Below, piece by piece: positions 54,960 through 64,000 of a stretch of 64,000 nucleotides of DNA. The notes beneath the pieces are model-generated. The model had not been told where the DNA came from. It saw only the letters and a list, made by a program, of their open reading frames with translations, and made no database searches. A program made the translations under genes and the position numbers. Source of the stretch: Mariniphaga sp041687255 (GTDB lineage Bacteria; Bacteroidota; Bacteroidia; Bacteroidales; Prolixibacteraceae). Numbering within the stretch: the stretch's first letter is position 1; each line of letters starts with the position of its first letter. The stretch lies in NCBI GenBank assembly GCA_041687255.1, contig JAWLCL010000020.1, positions 4,877 through 68,876 on the forward strand, in the 5' to 3' direction.

Positions 54960-56624
54960 CTAAGGATTTTGTTCCAGGTTTGGTTGTGCAAGAATCTGGG
55001 GTTCGGGAATATATTCAACAACCCTTGGGTGGTTTGCCGGCACAGTCATTAAGGCAGCGCCGCGATCGTGAGTCCCCGGATAACGCCTGTCGAGGGTTAA
55101 TCCGTTTCTAAAGATATCGTAACGACGATGTGCTTCAAAAGCCAGTTCCATGCGGCGCTCATCCAGAACTATTTCCAGAAGGTTTTCGTCTTCGGGAACA
55201 TCTGAATATTCAGGTATGTTTGCCCTCCTGCGAATGGTATTAACATCTTCCAGTGCACCCTCTATGTTTCCTGTTTTGGCCCTCGCTTCAGCACGGTTTA
55301 AATACATTTCTGCCAGTCTTGAAATGATTGGAGAAAACAACTGCGGCTGGTTTTCCTGGTTAGAGCATTTTATAACAAAATATTTAGGATATCCATTGCG
55401 CATTTCCATCCTTCTCTCCAGTTCTACATAGGTTTTAGTGCCGTTTACATCGATGAAGTATTTTGTCTCCCCGTCTGCTATTTCAGTTCCCACTGTTTTA
55501 CTTACTCCATCTTCAGTATATATCCAGTTATCATCCTCTTGAGTAACATTATGGGTTTTGAACATCTTTGAACCTTCAGGTGATGTCTTTTCATACGTAT
55601 AAATTATCCAGTACAGCGGGTTACCTGATTCATCATTAACATACTGTGGAACAATAAACTTTTGTCTGCGGTCACCGGAATTTTCCTGAAGCATGTTACG
55701 CAAAGGTTCCGATGCATACATCTCCCCCCAGCCTACACCATTTATTGTGGCGTACATTCCTCCAAATGCGTACCAGCCATAATCATCTTTATCTTTTAAT
55801 GCTTTGCATGCAAAAATAATTTCTGAATTATCTTCCGGTTTCATTGTCGGAAAGGTTTCATAGGTGCTTCCCTGAATCAGACTGAATTTATTGGAATCAA
55901 TCACTTTTGTAGCAAATTCTTCTGCCTTTGCATTATCCTCCATGTACAGGTATAACCTTGACAGAAGTGCATATGCAGCCTGTTCTGAAGCAAAAATGTT
56001 ATATTCCGAAGCATTCCTGTTAAAATTACTCATCAATGACGCTGCAGTTAGCAAATCGTCTTCAATTTGGGCATAAACCTCTTTAACTGTGGCGCGTGGT
56101 GGCATATTATCAATGTCGGGTTCTGCATCAAGAACAATAGGTACCCCCGGGTTTTGTTCCGGGTTCTGATTGTATGGTCTGCCCCAGATGCTTACAAGGT
56201 TCAAATAAAAGAAGGCACGCAGATAGTGCATCTCACCAATTACATGGTTCATCCTGTCGGTTCCCTGCTCAGCCGATGATATAACCTTATTTGCATTCAC
56301 TATTCCTTTGTAACAGGTCGACCATAAGCTGTTGAGGTGGTAGTTGGTAGGCGTATGCTGGTAATTGTACATATAGTACAGGTGGTCGGTAGTAGCGCCG
56401 CTCAGTGCAATGTTGTCTCCGCCAAATTCTCCATGGAAGTGATAAGGGCGCATGAATGTGTTTTCTTTTAATAAGGCATAGGTGCCAATTGCTGCTGCCT
56501 CAACACCCAGTTCATCGGAAAAAACCTTTTCATCAGCCAAATCCTGGAAAGGTTCTCTTTGGATATCACAAGCTGAAAAGTTTATTGCAATGAATATTGA
56601 AAGGATTAAATATATTCTTTTCAT
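54960..56624 (-). CDS. SusD/RagB-family glycan-binding lipoprotein
   Basis: This 554-residue lipoprotein (INFSAC, Cys19) has the SusD pattern: TPR-like helices with MHYLRAFFYLNLVSIWG and GVPIVLDAEPD near 130-175, and a C-terminal LAEMYLNRAEARAKTGN with DVNTIRRRAN and ERRMELAFEAHRRYDIFRNG. It caps its SusC partner and closes over bound glycan. It is the third gene of a minus-strand operon after the F5/8 lipoprotein and SusC, with a perfect terminator behind it. The ligand is presumably a sulfated, possibly fucosylated oligosaccharide. Confidence 0.95.
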   Translation of the reverse strand: MKRIYLILSIFIAINFSACDIQREPFQDLADEKVFSDELGVEAAAIGTYALLKENTFMRPYHFHGEFGGDNIALSGATTDHLYYMYNYQHTPTNYHLNSLWSTCYKGIVNANKVISSAEQGTDRMNHVIGEMHYLRAFFYLNLVSIWGRPYNQNPEQNPGVPIVLDAEPDIDNMPPRATVKEVYAQIEDDLLTAASLMSNFNRNASEYNIFASEQAAYALLSRLYLYMEDNAKAEEFATKVIDSNKFSLIQGSTYETFPTMKPEDNSEIIFACKALKDKDDYGWYAFGGMYATINGVGWGEMYASEPLRNMLQENSGDRRQKFIVPQYVNDESGNPLYWIIYTYEKTSPEGSKMFKTHNVTQEDDNWIYTEDGVSKTVGTEIADGETKYFIDVNGTKTYVELERRMEMRNGYPKYFVIKCSNQENQPQLFSPIISRLAEMYLNRAEARAKTGNIEGALEDVNTIRRRANIPEYSDVPEDENLLEIVLDERRMELAFEAHRRYDIFRNGLTLDRRYPGTHDRGAALMTVPANHPRVVEYIPEPQILAQPNLEQNP

Positions 56625-56743
56625 GTTATTAAAATTGTAAGTTATTAATGGTATAACATGGAATTCGCATGAGTATTTTAATAATTCTCTGTTGGTGTGA
56701 TAAATTGCTCATGCTCATTTCATAATCTGTTATTTTTATTCAA

Positions 56744-59743
56744 TTAAAAGTTGATTCTGATGCCGCCCAGGTACTTTTTAGCCAATGGGTACATTTGTCC
56801 TGATTCCGGGTCCATACCTGACCAATTTGTGATTGTGTAAAGGTTATCGCCGCTTATATAAAATGTGGCGCCACCAATTTTCAGGCTTTCGGAAATGGAT
56901 CCTGGAATCCGGTACGACAGAGTAACGTTGCGCAGACGTGCGTAGCTGGCATCTTCAAGGTAGCGGGTTGAATTCTTGTTTGCATCAACACCTCCCATCT
57001 GGGGCTTCGGATGAGTTGCAATATCACCGGGTTTTTCCCAGCGGCTCCATCCATCGGCAAGGTTCATATGGTTAAAGGTGGGATAAGAACCGTCGCTGTC
57101 GAACAATTCCCTGTCACTGTGGTACAGGTATATTCCTTCAACAAAAGCGATGTTTGCCGAAAGGGTAAAATTAAAAACCCGAATCTGGTTCATTAAACCG
57201 CCTGTATAGGTAGGGGTGCCTTTTTTTCCGGTATGCTGCAGGCTTGCATTGGCATGGCTTGTAACAAGTTCCTTTGTAACGTTTCCTTCTTCGTCTTCAA
57301 CTGCTTTTTCCCAAAGGGGCAAGCCTGATCCCGGATCCACACCATACCAAATCCTCTGGTACCAGGAGTCCATATCGTAACCTTCTTCCACCCTTTTCGA
57401 ACCACTGGTGTAGGGTTCTCCTTCAAACAGTTTCTTAACTTCGTTCTTATTATAGGCCAGGTTGAAGGTCATTTCCCAGCTGAAATTGGTGCCTTTTATC
57501 AATTCCGGATTCAATGAAAGTTCATATCCGGTATTAATTATTTGTCCTACATTCATCCAAACTCCGTTGTAGCCCGACATGGCCGGAAGCGGTACATAGG
57601 CAAGCAAGCCGTCACTGTCCCTTGAATAAAGGTCGAGATTGATGTTTAACCTGTTCCACAGGCGGGTGTTAAGGGCAAAGTTTGTGCTTGTAACCTTCTC
57701 CCAGCTTATATCAGGATTTCCTTTCTGGTAAGGACGGGCAGCTGTACGACCATTGTATTGTCCGGTTAACTCGTAGTAACCAAGGTACTGGAATCCTCCC
57801 GGAGCATTACCAACCTGTCCTGTACTGGCTGTTAATTTAAGGGTATTGATCCATTTAACATTTTTCATGAAGCTTTCGTTATGCAGGTTCCATCCGGCAC
57901 TTGCCGACCAGAAATTTCCATAACGGTTGTTCGGGCCAAAGCTGCTGGAACCTTGTCGGCTAAAAGAAAGCGTAGTTAAAAAGCGATTGTCGTGAACATA
58001 TTGCATGTTAAACAGCAAGCTCTGTTTAGCCGATTCGCTTTTAAATCCACTCACACTCAAAGGTTCACTGGTGGTATTCAAAACATTCAGCCCTGCAGCC
58101 ACTCCTTTTCCGGTAGCAGAATTGTTGTCGTAATAGGTGTCACTGTATTCCCAGGCCACAAAGGCTGTGAGGTTGCCCTTAGTGGTTTCCTTGTTGTATC
58201 GCAGCATTTGGTTGGTAAAGCGGTTCCGGCTAAAAGAATATCCCTGGTTATATGTCCCGTTATTTGCCTGCCCTCCCACTGAACGTGGATCGGTATAGTA
58301 TTCACTGTTTCCATTATTTAGGGCAATATTGTTCATGCTTACCAGGGTTAAGGTTTTTGTGAGTTTGTATTCAAATCCCACATTTGTCCGGAGATTATTG
58401 TTCCGGCTTTTACCCCAGTTGTATTGTAAATCATATAAGTAGTTGCTTTCATCTCTACCCAGCCAGATTTTATCATTTGCAGTAAGATAATTTTTGTGGT
58501 CGGGAATTTTTGGATGAAGAGGTGAGCCATCAGGCAAATAGGGATAGTCCCATGGCAAATAGGTATAAATACTGTACAAACTATGCTCCTGGCTGAAGGT
58601 GTTTCTGTATTCACCCGTTGCATTCAGTTTAATTTTCAACCGTTCGCTGGCTTCTATTTCAATGTTTGCAATTCCTGAATACCTGTCGTAGTCATATCCT
58701 TTAACGGCACCTGTTTCATTATAGTAACTTCCCGATATATAGGCTGAAATTTTATCTGTCCCTCCTGTGTAGTTTACATTGTATTCTTCTGCTTCACCCA
58801 TTTGTGTCCCAATATCCATCCAATCGGTATCGGTGTTGAGCAGTTCTTCAGAAAACCAGCTGTTTGTATTCCATGTGCTGTGATAGTCATACAGTTGCTG
58901 AGAATTCATCAGTGAAAAATTTCCGGTATTAAGTTTGGTGTATCCCCGTGAAACATTAACGTTTACCTGCGAAGTTCCTTTTTCAGGTGTTTTTGTTTGA
59001 ACCAATATAACGCCATTCGCAGCAAGAGAACCATATAATGAAGTTGCTGCCGCATCCTTTAAAACAGTAATGCTTTCAATGTCATTAGGGCTGATGTTGG
59101 GTTCACTGTTGCCAATAACTACTCCGTCGAGTACCCAAAGCGGGGCATTGGTGTTCGATAAAGAACCTTTCCCTCTAATGTTAAGGGTGGCCGATTCGCC
59201 CGGTCTTCCGGTTGAAGTCCGTGAATAAACACCGGCTACTTTTCCTTCCAACATACGCGAAATATTGGGAGCAAATACATCTTTCAATTCTTCATTGTCG
59301 ATTGACACTGCCGAACCAGTAAGGTTCGATTTCTTTGTTGTCCCATAAGCGATGACAATTAGCTCATCGAGAACACTTGTTTCCGTTTCAAGCTTTATGT
59401 CGATAGTTGTTCTGCCATTCACCGGAATTTCATTGGTAACATATCCTACAAACGATACCACCAATACATCATCAGGATTATTTACTTCAATGGTGTATTG
59501 ACCATCCATATTGGTTACCGTACCTTGTGCTGTTCCTTTTATCACGACATTAGCTCCGGGAATACTTTCATTTGAACCTGCTTCTGTAACCTGTCCTGTA
59601 ACAGTCAGCGACTGTGCACTGGCTGCACCTGTCAGCATTATCAATCCTAATATTAAAATTAATGCCTTTTTTATTGAAAGCCTGATGTAAGGCCCGATTG
59701 AATCTTTCTGCAATAATCCGGCACGATTAAAGTTAATCTTCAT
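56744..59743 (-). CDS. SusC/RagA-family TonB-dependent transporter
   Basis: This 999-residue protein has an N-terminal signal, then a carboxypeptidase-like regulatory domain (TVTGQVTEAGSNESIPGANV to about 120), a plug with the SusC signature (GKGSLSNTNAPLWVLDGV and ITVLKDAAATSLYGSLAANG) and a C-terminal beta barrel ending in GGIRINF. It should import oligosaccharides across the outer membrane with TonB energy. The first 27 residues before the hydrophobic core are longer than usual; a start at MLTG-type later Mets would destroy the signal, so the long form is kept. SusD follows after 119 bp. Confidence 0.95.
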   Translation of the reverse strand: MKINFNRAGLLQKDSIGPYIRLSIKKALILILGLIMLTGAASAQSLTVTGQVTEAGSNESIPGANVVIKGTAQGTVTNMDGQYTIEVNNPDDVLVVSFVGYVTNEIPVNGRTTIDIKLETETSVLDELIVIAYGTTKKSNLTGSAVSIDNEELKDVFAPNISRMLEGKVAGVYSRTSTGRPGESATLNIRGKGSLSNTNAPLWVLDGVVIGNSEPNISPNDIESITVLKDAAATSLYGSLAANGVILVQTKTPEKGTSQVNVNVSRGYTKLNTGNFSLMNSQQLYDYHSTWNTNSWFSEELLNTDTDWMDIGTQMGEAEEYNVNYTGGTDKISAYISGSYYNETGAVKGYDYDRYSGIANIEIEASERLKIKLNATGEYRNTFSQEHSLYSIYTYLPWDYPYLPDGSPLHPKIPDHKNYLTANDKIWLGRDESNYLYDLQYNWGKSRNNNLRTNVGFEYKLTKTLTLVSMNNIALNNGNSEYYTDPRSVGGQANNGTYNQGYSFSRNRFTNQMLRYNKETTKGNLTAFVAWEYSDTYYDNNSATGKGVAAGLNVLNTTSEPLSVSGFKSESAKQSLLFNMQYVHDNRFLTTLSFSRQGSSSFGPNNRYGNFWSASAGWNLHNESFMKNVKWINTLKLTASTGQVGNAPGGFQYLGYYELTGQYNGRTAARPYQKGNPDISWEKVTSTNFALNTRLWNRLNINLDLYSRDSDGLLAYVPLPAMSGYNGVWMNVGQIINTGYELSLNPELIKGTNFSWEMTFNLAYNKNEVKKLFEGEPYTSGSKRVEEGYDMDSWYQRIWYGVDPGSGLPLWEKAVEDEEGNVTKELVTSHANASLQHTGKKGTPTYTGGLMNQIRVFNFTLSANIAFVEGIYLYHSDRELFDSDGSYPTFNHMNLADGWSRWEKPGDIATHPKPQMGGVDANKNSTRYLEDASYARLRNVTLSYRIPGSISESLKIGGATFYISGDNLYTITNWSGMDPESGQMYPLAKKYLGGIRINF

Positions 59744-59796
59744 ATTGTAGTTATTTTTTTAAATCTTTGTTAATACAACTGTTTTTCATTTTAATT

Positions 59797-60723
59797 CTAA
59801 TCCAGCAGTCCATCATGAAAGACCTTCAGTTCACTTAGGTAAGTGAAGGTCGTACTGCCCGGATTTGTAAGAATCCTGATTCTGAAAAATTTTGATGTGT
59901 AGTTTTTATCCAGCGAAAGGGTATTTCCTGCCGGAGGCAAAACATCAACCGGGAGGTTTTTCTCCGACTCCCACACGGTTGTCCACGATTCTCCGTCTTC
60001 GCTGGTTTGCAGATCAAATGAATTCGGACGACCGGCTGATCCGCTTGGAGAACGGTGCCAGTATTGGATTCCTCCAATGGCTTTGGGCTCATTAAAAGTG
60101 ATCTGGATGTAATGAGGAAGAGGATGCACTTCAGCTCCTTCCGCTCCCGACCAGGCCGAATGCCAGAAGGTACCGGTATTGCCATCTATAAGATTTTCTT
60201 TGGCCCCTTCATAAACCTCCTGTGTAAAGGTATAGATCATATCGGGTGTTAACGTGTGGAAGGTTTTCCCTGCTTTTGTGGTAAAAGTTATGGTTTCGCC
60301 ATATGCAACCCCACCTTCATTGGCAGCATATGCCCTTACCTTATAAGTGGTAAGAGGTGTTAATCCGGTTATCGGAACCTGGAAATCCCATTCCGTTTCC
60401 TCTATGCCATTATGGGTGTATGTTCCTGCCGCAACATAGTTGCCTTCTACTGTAGGAGTTTCCTCATTAGCAGTATAGCACAACCCCATAGCGACAATCT
60501 TTGTTCCGCCGGAAGTTGTTATTGTACCTCCGCCAAGTGCTTCGGTGTCTATAATGTCAACAACTTCTTTTGTTACAGTGCCGGGAATTCCTTCGGTTTC
60601 CGACTTCTCACAACTAGCGGCAAAAATGAAAATTGCTGCCATTATAGGCAACAAAAAACGTTCGCCCAGAATTTTCTTTTTGAAAATTCCATAATCAATC
60701 TTTCTGACGACTTGATTTTTCAT
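59797..60723 (-). CDS. F5/8 type C (discoidin) surface lipoprotein, likely glycan-binding
   Basis: This 308-residue protein has a basic N-terminus, a lipobox FAASC near residue 39, an FN3-like domain at about 50-155 (ITGLTPLTTYKVRAYAAN) and a discoidin/CBM32-like domain at about 160-305 (IDGNTGTFWHSAW, PHYIQITFNEPKAIGGIQYW, SKFFRIRIL). Such proteins act as surface glycan-binding proteins of Sus systems. Unusually it is the first gene of the operon, 53 bp ahead of SusC, rather than following SusD. It starts at the divergent promoter region shared with fucI, so import and fucose catabolism may respond together. Confidence 0.88.
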   Translation of the reverse strand: MKNQVVRKIDYGIFKKKILGERFLLPIMAAIFIFAASCEKSETEGIPGTVTKEVVDIIDTEALGGGTITTSGGTKIVAMGLCYTANEETPTVEGNYVAAGTYTHNGIEETEWDFQVPITGLTPLTTYKVRAYAANEGGVAYGETITFTTKAGKTFHTLTPDMIYTFTQEVYEGAKENLIDGNTGTFWHSAWSGAEGAEVHPLPHYIQITFNEPKAIGGIQYWHRSPSGSAGRPNSFDLQTSEDGESWTTVWESEKNLPVDVLPPAGNTLSLDKNYTSKFFRIRILTNPGSTTFTYLSELKVFHDGLLD

Positions 60724-61098
60724 AGGTTAATACTCATTTAAATTTAACTTATTATGAACTCAATAAAATCCGATGATTTTTATAGGGCACAAAATGACAA
60801 GATATGAGTCATTTTTTCTGGAATAATTCATCTATGTAAAGTACTGCCTGTAAAATCATGAGTAAAAATCATTCACCAACCCGTAAATTTCATTCCAGTC
60901 ACTACCCGGCAAATGTGAATAGATTCATTTGTACTTTATCCTTTCCAATATTTTTGTTCTTTCAAATTTATTCATAAATTGCAGCACAGTTCAGCACAGT
61001 AAATGTTGGTTGCTTATGTAGGTTTATTTGCTGATTCACAGTGATGTGATTGATTTTGTGACGGGTGGTAATAATTTTTAAACTTTATAAACTATATT
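60724..61098. promoter_or_regulatory. Divergent control region of SusC operon and fucI
   Basis: This 375-bp AT-rich region must carry promoters for both directions. For fucI a good promoter with a palindrome is at 61027-61058. For the minus-strand operon a weak candidate is TTTG at 60790-60793 with GATTTTAT at 60763-60770. No other gene or repeat is evident. Confidence 0.6.
61027..61058 (+). promoter_or_regulatory. fucI promoter with internal TCACA-N4-TGTGA operator candidate
   Basis: TTTG at 61027-61030 and TGATTTTG at 61051-61058 are spaced 20 bp, with a single mismatch to the Bacteroidota consensus. Between them TCACA (61036-61040) and TGTGA (61045-61049) form a palindrome, so a repressor bound there would block polymerase. 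The GntR-type regulator downstream is the natural candidate. Confidence 0.5.
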
Positions 61099-62880
61099 AT
61101 GGCAGGAAGATTAATTGGGAGGTTGCCTAGAGTAGGTATCCGGCCTGTGATTGACGGACGTGAACGAGGCGTGCGTGAGTCACTTGAAGTTCAGACAATG
61201 AATATGGCAAAAGCAGCCGCAAGGCTAATAGAAGAAAACCTCCGTTTTCCGGGAGGTGAGAAAATAGAATGCGTTATTTCCGCTACTACGATTGGAGGAG
61301 TGGCTGAAGCTGCAATGTGTGCCGATCAGTTTGAAAGGGAAGGTGTGGGAGTATCATTAACGGTGACACCATGCTGGTGTTACGGCACTGAAGTGATGGA
61401 TTCAAACCCAATGATTCCAAAAGCGGTATGGGGATTTAACGGTACCGAAAGACCGGGTGCGGTTTACCTGGCGGCTGCCCTTGCAGGATATACCCAGAAA
61501 GGCTTGCCGGCTTTTGGTATTTATGGTCGTGACGTGCAGGATGCAGGTGATGAATCCATACCTGACGATGTGAAGGAAAAGATTTTACGTTTTGTAAAAG
61601 CTGCCCTGGCAGTGTCGCAGATGAAGGGCAAGTCGTACCTGTCGTTGGGGTATACTTCTATGGGCATTGCCGGCTCAATGGTAAATCCTGACTTCTTCCA
61701 GGAATACCTGGGCATGCGCACGGAATTTGTAGATATGGTGGAAGTGAAACGACGACTGGATGAAGAAATTTATGATAAGGAAGAGTATGAAAAAGCCATA
61801 GCCTGGACACGTGAAAACTGTATTGAGGGAGAGGACCGAAATGCACCGGATAAGCAGAGCGACAGGGCCCGAAAAGACTGGGAATGGGAGGTAGTTGTGA
61901 AAATGACACTCATTTTCAGGGATCTTATGATCGGAAATCCAAAACTTAAAGAGGCAGGATATGGTGAGGAAGCATTGGGAAGAAATGCCATAGCCGGAGG
62001 ATTCCAGGGGCAAAGGCAGTGGACCGACTACTATCCGAATGGCGATTTTCCGGAGGTTATTCTGAACACATCGTTCGACTGGAATGGCATCCGTGAAGCC
62101 TTTGTTTTTGCTACAGAAAACGACAGCCTGAATGCAGTTCCTATGCTGTTTGGGCATCTGCTAACCGGCACAGCACAGATTTTTTCTGATGTACGAACCT
62201 ACTGGAGCCCGGAAGCCGTTAAGCGGGTCACCGGAAAAGAGCTTAGCGGACTGGCAAAAGGAGGAATTATCCATCTTATTAATTCAGGAGCCACCACTCT
62301 CGATGCAACGGCACAGCAGCTGGATGCCGACGGCAATCCGGTTATGAAACCATTTTGGGAAGTTACAGATGAAGATGTGGAACAATGCCTGCAGAACACA
62401 CGGTTCTGTCCTGCCAACAAAGGATATTTCAGGGGAGGAGGCTATTCCAGTCAGTTTAAGACCAGTGGCCAGATGCCGGTTACCATGTCAAGAGTGAACC
62501 TGGTAAAAGGACTGGGCCCGGTGCTGCAAATTGCCGAAGGATTTACCGCTGATGTTGAAGAGGACATCCATAAAGTGCTTGATGGGCGCACTGATCCTAC
62601 CTGGCCAACCACCTGGTTTGTGCCAAGAATTACCGGCAAGGGGGCCTTTAAAGATGTGTATTCAGTAATGGCCAACTGGGGAGCCAACCATGGCGCCATA
62701 AGTTACGGCCATATTGGTGCCGATTTGATAACCCTGGCTTCGATGCTGCGCATACCGGTTAGTATGCATAATGTTGACGAGAATCTTATTTTCCGTCCCA
62801 GCGCATGGAGTGCGTTCGGTGAGGATAAGGAAGGTGCCGATTATCGTGCCTGCAGTACTTACGGACCAATGTACAGGTAG
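61099..62880 (+). CDS. fucI: L-fucose isomerase
   Basis: This 593-residue protein matches FucI in length and sequence (MAGRLIGRLPRVGIRPVIDGRERGV at the start, split here as a description; TPCWCYGTEVMD; YTSMGIAGSMVNPDFFQEYLGMR; FVFATENDSLNA; GHLLTGTAQIFSDVRTYW). The Glu of ATENDS and the Asp of FSDVR correspond to metal ligands of the Mn2+-dependent aldose-ketose isomerase. It converts L-fucose to L-fuculose (and D-arabinose to D-ribulose). Kinase and aldolase are not in the window, and are probably beyond the right edge. It is divergent from the SusC operon and followed by a FucR-like gene. Confidence 0.97.
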   Translation: MAGRLIGRLPRVGIRPVIDGRERGVRESLEVQTMNMAKAAARLIEENLRFPGGEKIECVISATTIGGVAEAAMCADQFEREGVGVSLTVTPCWCYGTEVMDSNPMIPKAVWGFNGTERPGAVYLAAALAGYTQKGLPAFGIYGRDVQDAGDESIPDDVKEKILRFVKAALAVSQMKGKSYLSLGYTSMGIAGSMVNPDFFQEYLGMRTEFVDMVEVKRRLDEEIYDKEEYEKAIAWTRENCIEGEDRNAPDKQSDRARKDWEWEVVVKMTLIFRDLMIGNPKLKEAGYGEEALGRNAIAGGFQGQRQWTDYYPNGDFPEVILNTSFDWNGIREAFVFATENDSLNAVPMLFGHLLTGTAQIFSDVRTYWSPEAVKRVTGKELSGLAKGGIIHLINSGATTLDATAQQLDADGNPVMKPFWEVTDEDVEQCLQNTRFCPANKGYFRGGGYSSQFKTSGQMPVTMSRVNLVKGLGPVLQIAEGFTADVEEDIHKVLDGRTDPTWPTTWFVPRITGKGAFKDVYSVMANWGANHGAISYGHIGADLITLASMLRIPVSMHNVDENLIFRPSAWSAFGEDKEGADYRACSTYGPMYR

Positions 62881-62894
62881 TAAATAATTGATTC

Positions 62895-62938
62895 AGCAGT
62901 CCGGAAATAAGCATGAAGCCATTTCCGGGCTGCTTTTC
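62895..62938 (+). terminator. Terminator of fucI
   Basis: AGCAG-CCGGAAAT (62895-62908) pairs with ATTTCCGG-CTGCT (62921-62934) with one mismatch, followed by TTTTCTT. It lies 15 bp after the stop. Confidence 0.75.
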
Positions 62939-63085
62939 TTATCAAGGTTTGCAGCTTATTATACCGCTAATTCAGAATGCATTTTGCCGGTTTTATTTTG
63001 TTGAATCTCTGTTGATAGTGCGGGGGAGGAAACCGGTGAGACAGGAAAGTTTTGGCCCGGACGACAAATTAAAAAATGCTTTTCA

Positions 63086-64000
63086 GTGGCAAACGAAATA
63101 TTAAAGATTCAGGAAAAAGCCGGTCAGACAAAAATACAGCAGGTGATACACGCCGTGGCTGAAGCTATTGCCAATGGCCGTTTAAAGGAGGGAGAGATGC
63201 TTCCTTCTGTAAACCGGCTGAGTAACGACACCGGCTTTTCCCGCGACACAATATTTAAGGCCTACAAAACACTAAAAAAAAGAAAACTGATTGATTCGGC
63301 GCCTACACGGGGTTATTACGTTACCGGAGGTTCTTACAAAATTTTAATACTGCTCGACGATTTCAGTGCTTTTAAGGAACAATTGTATCAATCGTTTCGC
63401 AACAACCTTCCCGAATCCTATTCAGTTGATTTGCTTTTTCATCATTATAATAAAGAGGTTTTTAACCAGTTGATTCAGAGTAGCCTTGGCCGCTACAGCG
63501 TCTATATTGTTATGAATATTGATCACAAGGGTATGGAGCCGGTGCTGAAAAGTATTGATCACGAAAGGTTGCTTATTCTGGATATGGGAAAGCCTTCCTC
63601 TGACGACATCAGCTTTATTGTTCAGGATTTTAATGAAGCGGTATACAGGTGCCTTAAAAAGGGGTTGCAGCCCTTGAAAAAATTTAAGGAGTTGGTTATG
63701 GTTTACAATGAAAAAGATACTCCTCATCCTGCGGAAACAATTTTGGCCGTAAGCAGGTTTTGTGAAAGAAATAACATCGTTTTTAGTAAAATTGAAAAAA
63801 CCGTTCACAGAGAGTTGGAGAAAGGACAATGCTGGTTTATAATCCGCGATTCTGATTTGGTGGAGGTAATCAGGAAGTGCCGGAGGAAAGGTTTTCAAAC
63901 AGGCAAAGATATCGGCATAATATCATACAATGATACCCCTATGAAACAAATTGTTGAGGGCGGTATCTCGGTTATTTCTACCGATTTTGAACAAATGGGC
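63086..64000 (+). CDS. GntR-family regulator with LacI-like sensor domain, FucR-like (partial)
   Basis: The frame is open from 63005 to the window edge, but has no ATG; GTG at 63086 gives the sensible start VANEILKIQEKAGQTKIQQV and leaves 305 codons. Residues 1-75 are a GntR-type winged helix (AIANGRLKEGEMLPSVNRL and SRDTIFKAYKTLKKR). The rest resembles the periplasmic-binding/LacI fold (ILILLDDFSAF, IGIISYNDTPMKQIVEGG, STDFEQMG), as in the FucR of Bacteroides, where this architecture represses fucose genes and releases DNA on fucose binding. Placement right after fucI supports this role. The C-terminus is missing. Confidence 0.85.
   Translation, partial: MANEILKIQEKAGQTKIQQVIHAVAEAIANGRLKEGEMLPSVNRLSNDTGFSRDTIFKAYKTLKKRKLIDSAPTRGYYVTGGSYKILILLDDFSAFKEQLYQSFRNNLPESYSVDLLFHHYNKEVFNQLIQSSLGRYSVYIVMNIDHKGMEPVLKSIDHERLLILDMGKPSSDDISFIVQDFNEAVYRCLKKGLQPLKKFKELVMVYNEKDTPHPAETILAVSRFCERNNIVFSKIEKTVHRELEKGQCWFIIRDSDLVEVIRKCRRKGFQTGKDIGIISYNDTPMKQIVEGGISVISTDFEQMG

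Noticed and set aside
62913..63104. 63-codon frame before the GntR gene
   Set aside because: It overlaps the fucI terminator and the GntR start in another frame, with no recognisable features.

Overview
The window looks like chromosomal DNA of a free-living, glycan-degrading Bacteroidota, probably a marine or sediment member of the Marinilabiliales/Prolixibacteraceae type. The evidence is a SusC/SusD pair, a one-protein hybrid two-component regulator, many formylglycine-type sulfatases, C-terminal type IX secretion (T9SS) tails, promoter -7 boxes of the TAnnTTTG type and starts without purine-rich Shine-Dalgarno sequences. The rank below phylum is inference. Both outermost genes are cut by the window ends.

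Region 1 (1-11.7 kb) is an envelope and glycosylation neighbourhood: two polytopic GT39/ArnT-like membrane proteins, a T9SS-exported metallophosphoesterase, a three-gene cassette (CotH-kinase/beta-helix lipoprotein, DUF4956 membrane protein, VTC-domain polyphosphate polymerase-like protein), a methyltransferase-glycosyltransferase fusion, a second methyltransferase and a dolichol-phosphate-mannose-synthase-like GT2. Three transcription units here share an almost identical TACTTTAGC promoter box.

Region 2 (12-27 kb) is mostly metabolic and housekeeping: a CoA-disulfide-reductase-like flavoprotein, a PiT-family anion transporter, an NmrA-like reductase overlapping a phytoene-desaturase-like oxidoreductase, a GH92 mannosidase, a DUF1080 protein, a DUF5698/DUF2179 membrane protein, release factor 3, a sulfatase preceded by the C-terminal stub of another sulfatase, and a purple-acid-phosphatase-like enzyme. 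Its intergenic spaces hold REP-like inverted copies, an 11-bp tandem repeat with a 24-bp palindrome, and dispersed-repeat fragments.

Region 3 (27.5-38.6 kb) is accessory. It holds an RHS/YD-repeat system split over two large ORFs with a T9SS cargo gene between them, a C-terminal toxin tip that may be GIY-YIG-like, an Imm26-type immunity gene, an orphan lipoprotein, a displaced 39-bp scrap of the RHS gene, a stand-alone LytTR regulator, and a tRNA-Pro(CGG) followed by three degenerate tRNA-derived repeat units.

Region 4 (38.8-64 kb) is a polysaccharide utilisation locus. A PAS histidine kinase precedes five sulfatases on one strand and a GH109-like secreted oxidoreductase-fold glycosidase. 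A 1422-residue hybrid two-component system is transcribed away from them, followed by a minus-strand operon of F5/8-type-C surface lipoprotein, SusC and SusD, and then divergently L-fucose isomerase and a GntR-type regulator with a LacI-like sensor domain (FucR-like, partial). Together these predict capture, desulfation and catabolism of a sulfated, fucose-containing glycan (fucoidan, sulfated fucan or a mucin/GAG-like glycan). No fucosidase or fucanase lies inside the window, so the backbone-cleaving enzymes must be elsewhere or beyond the right edge.
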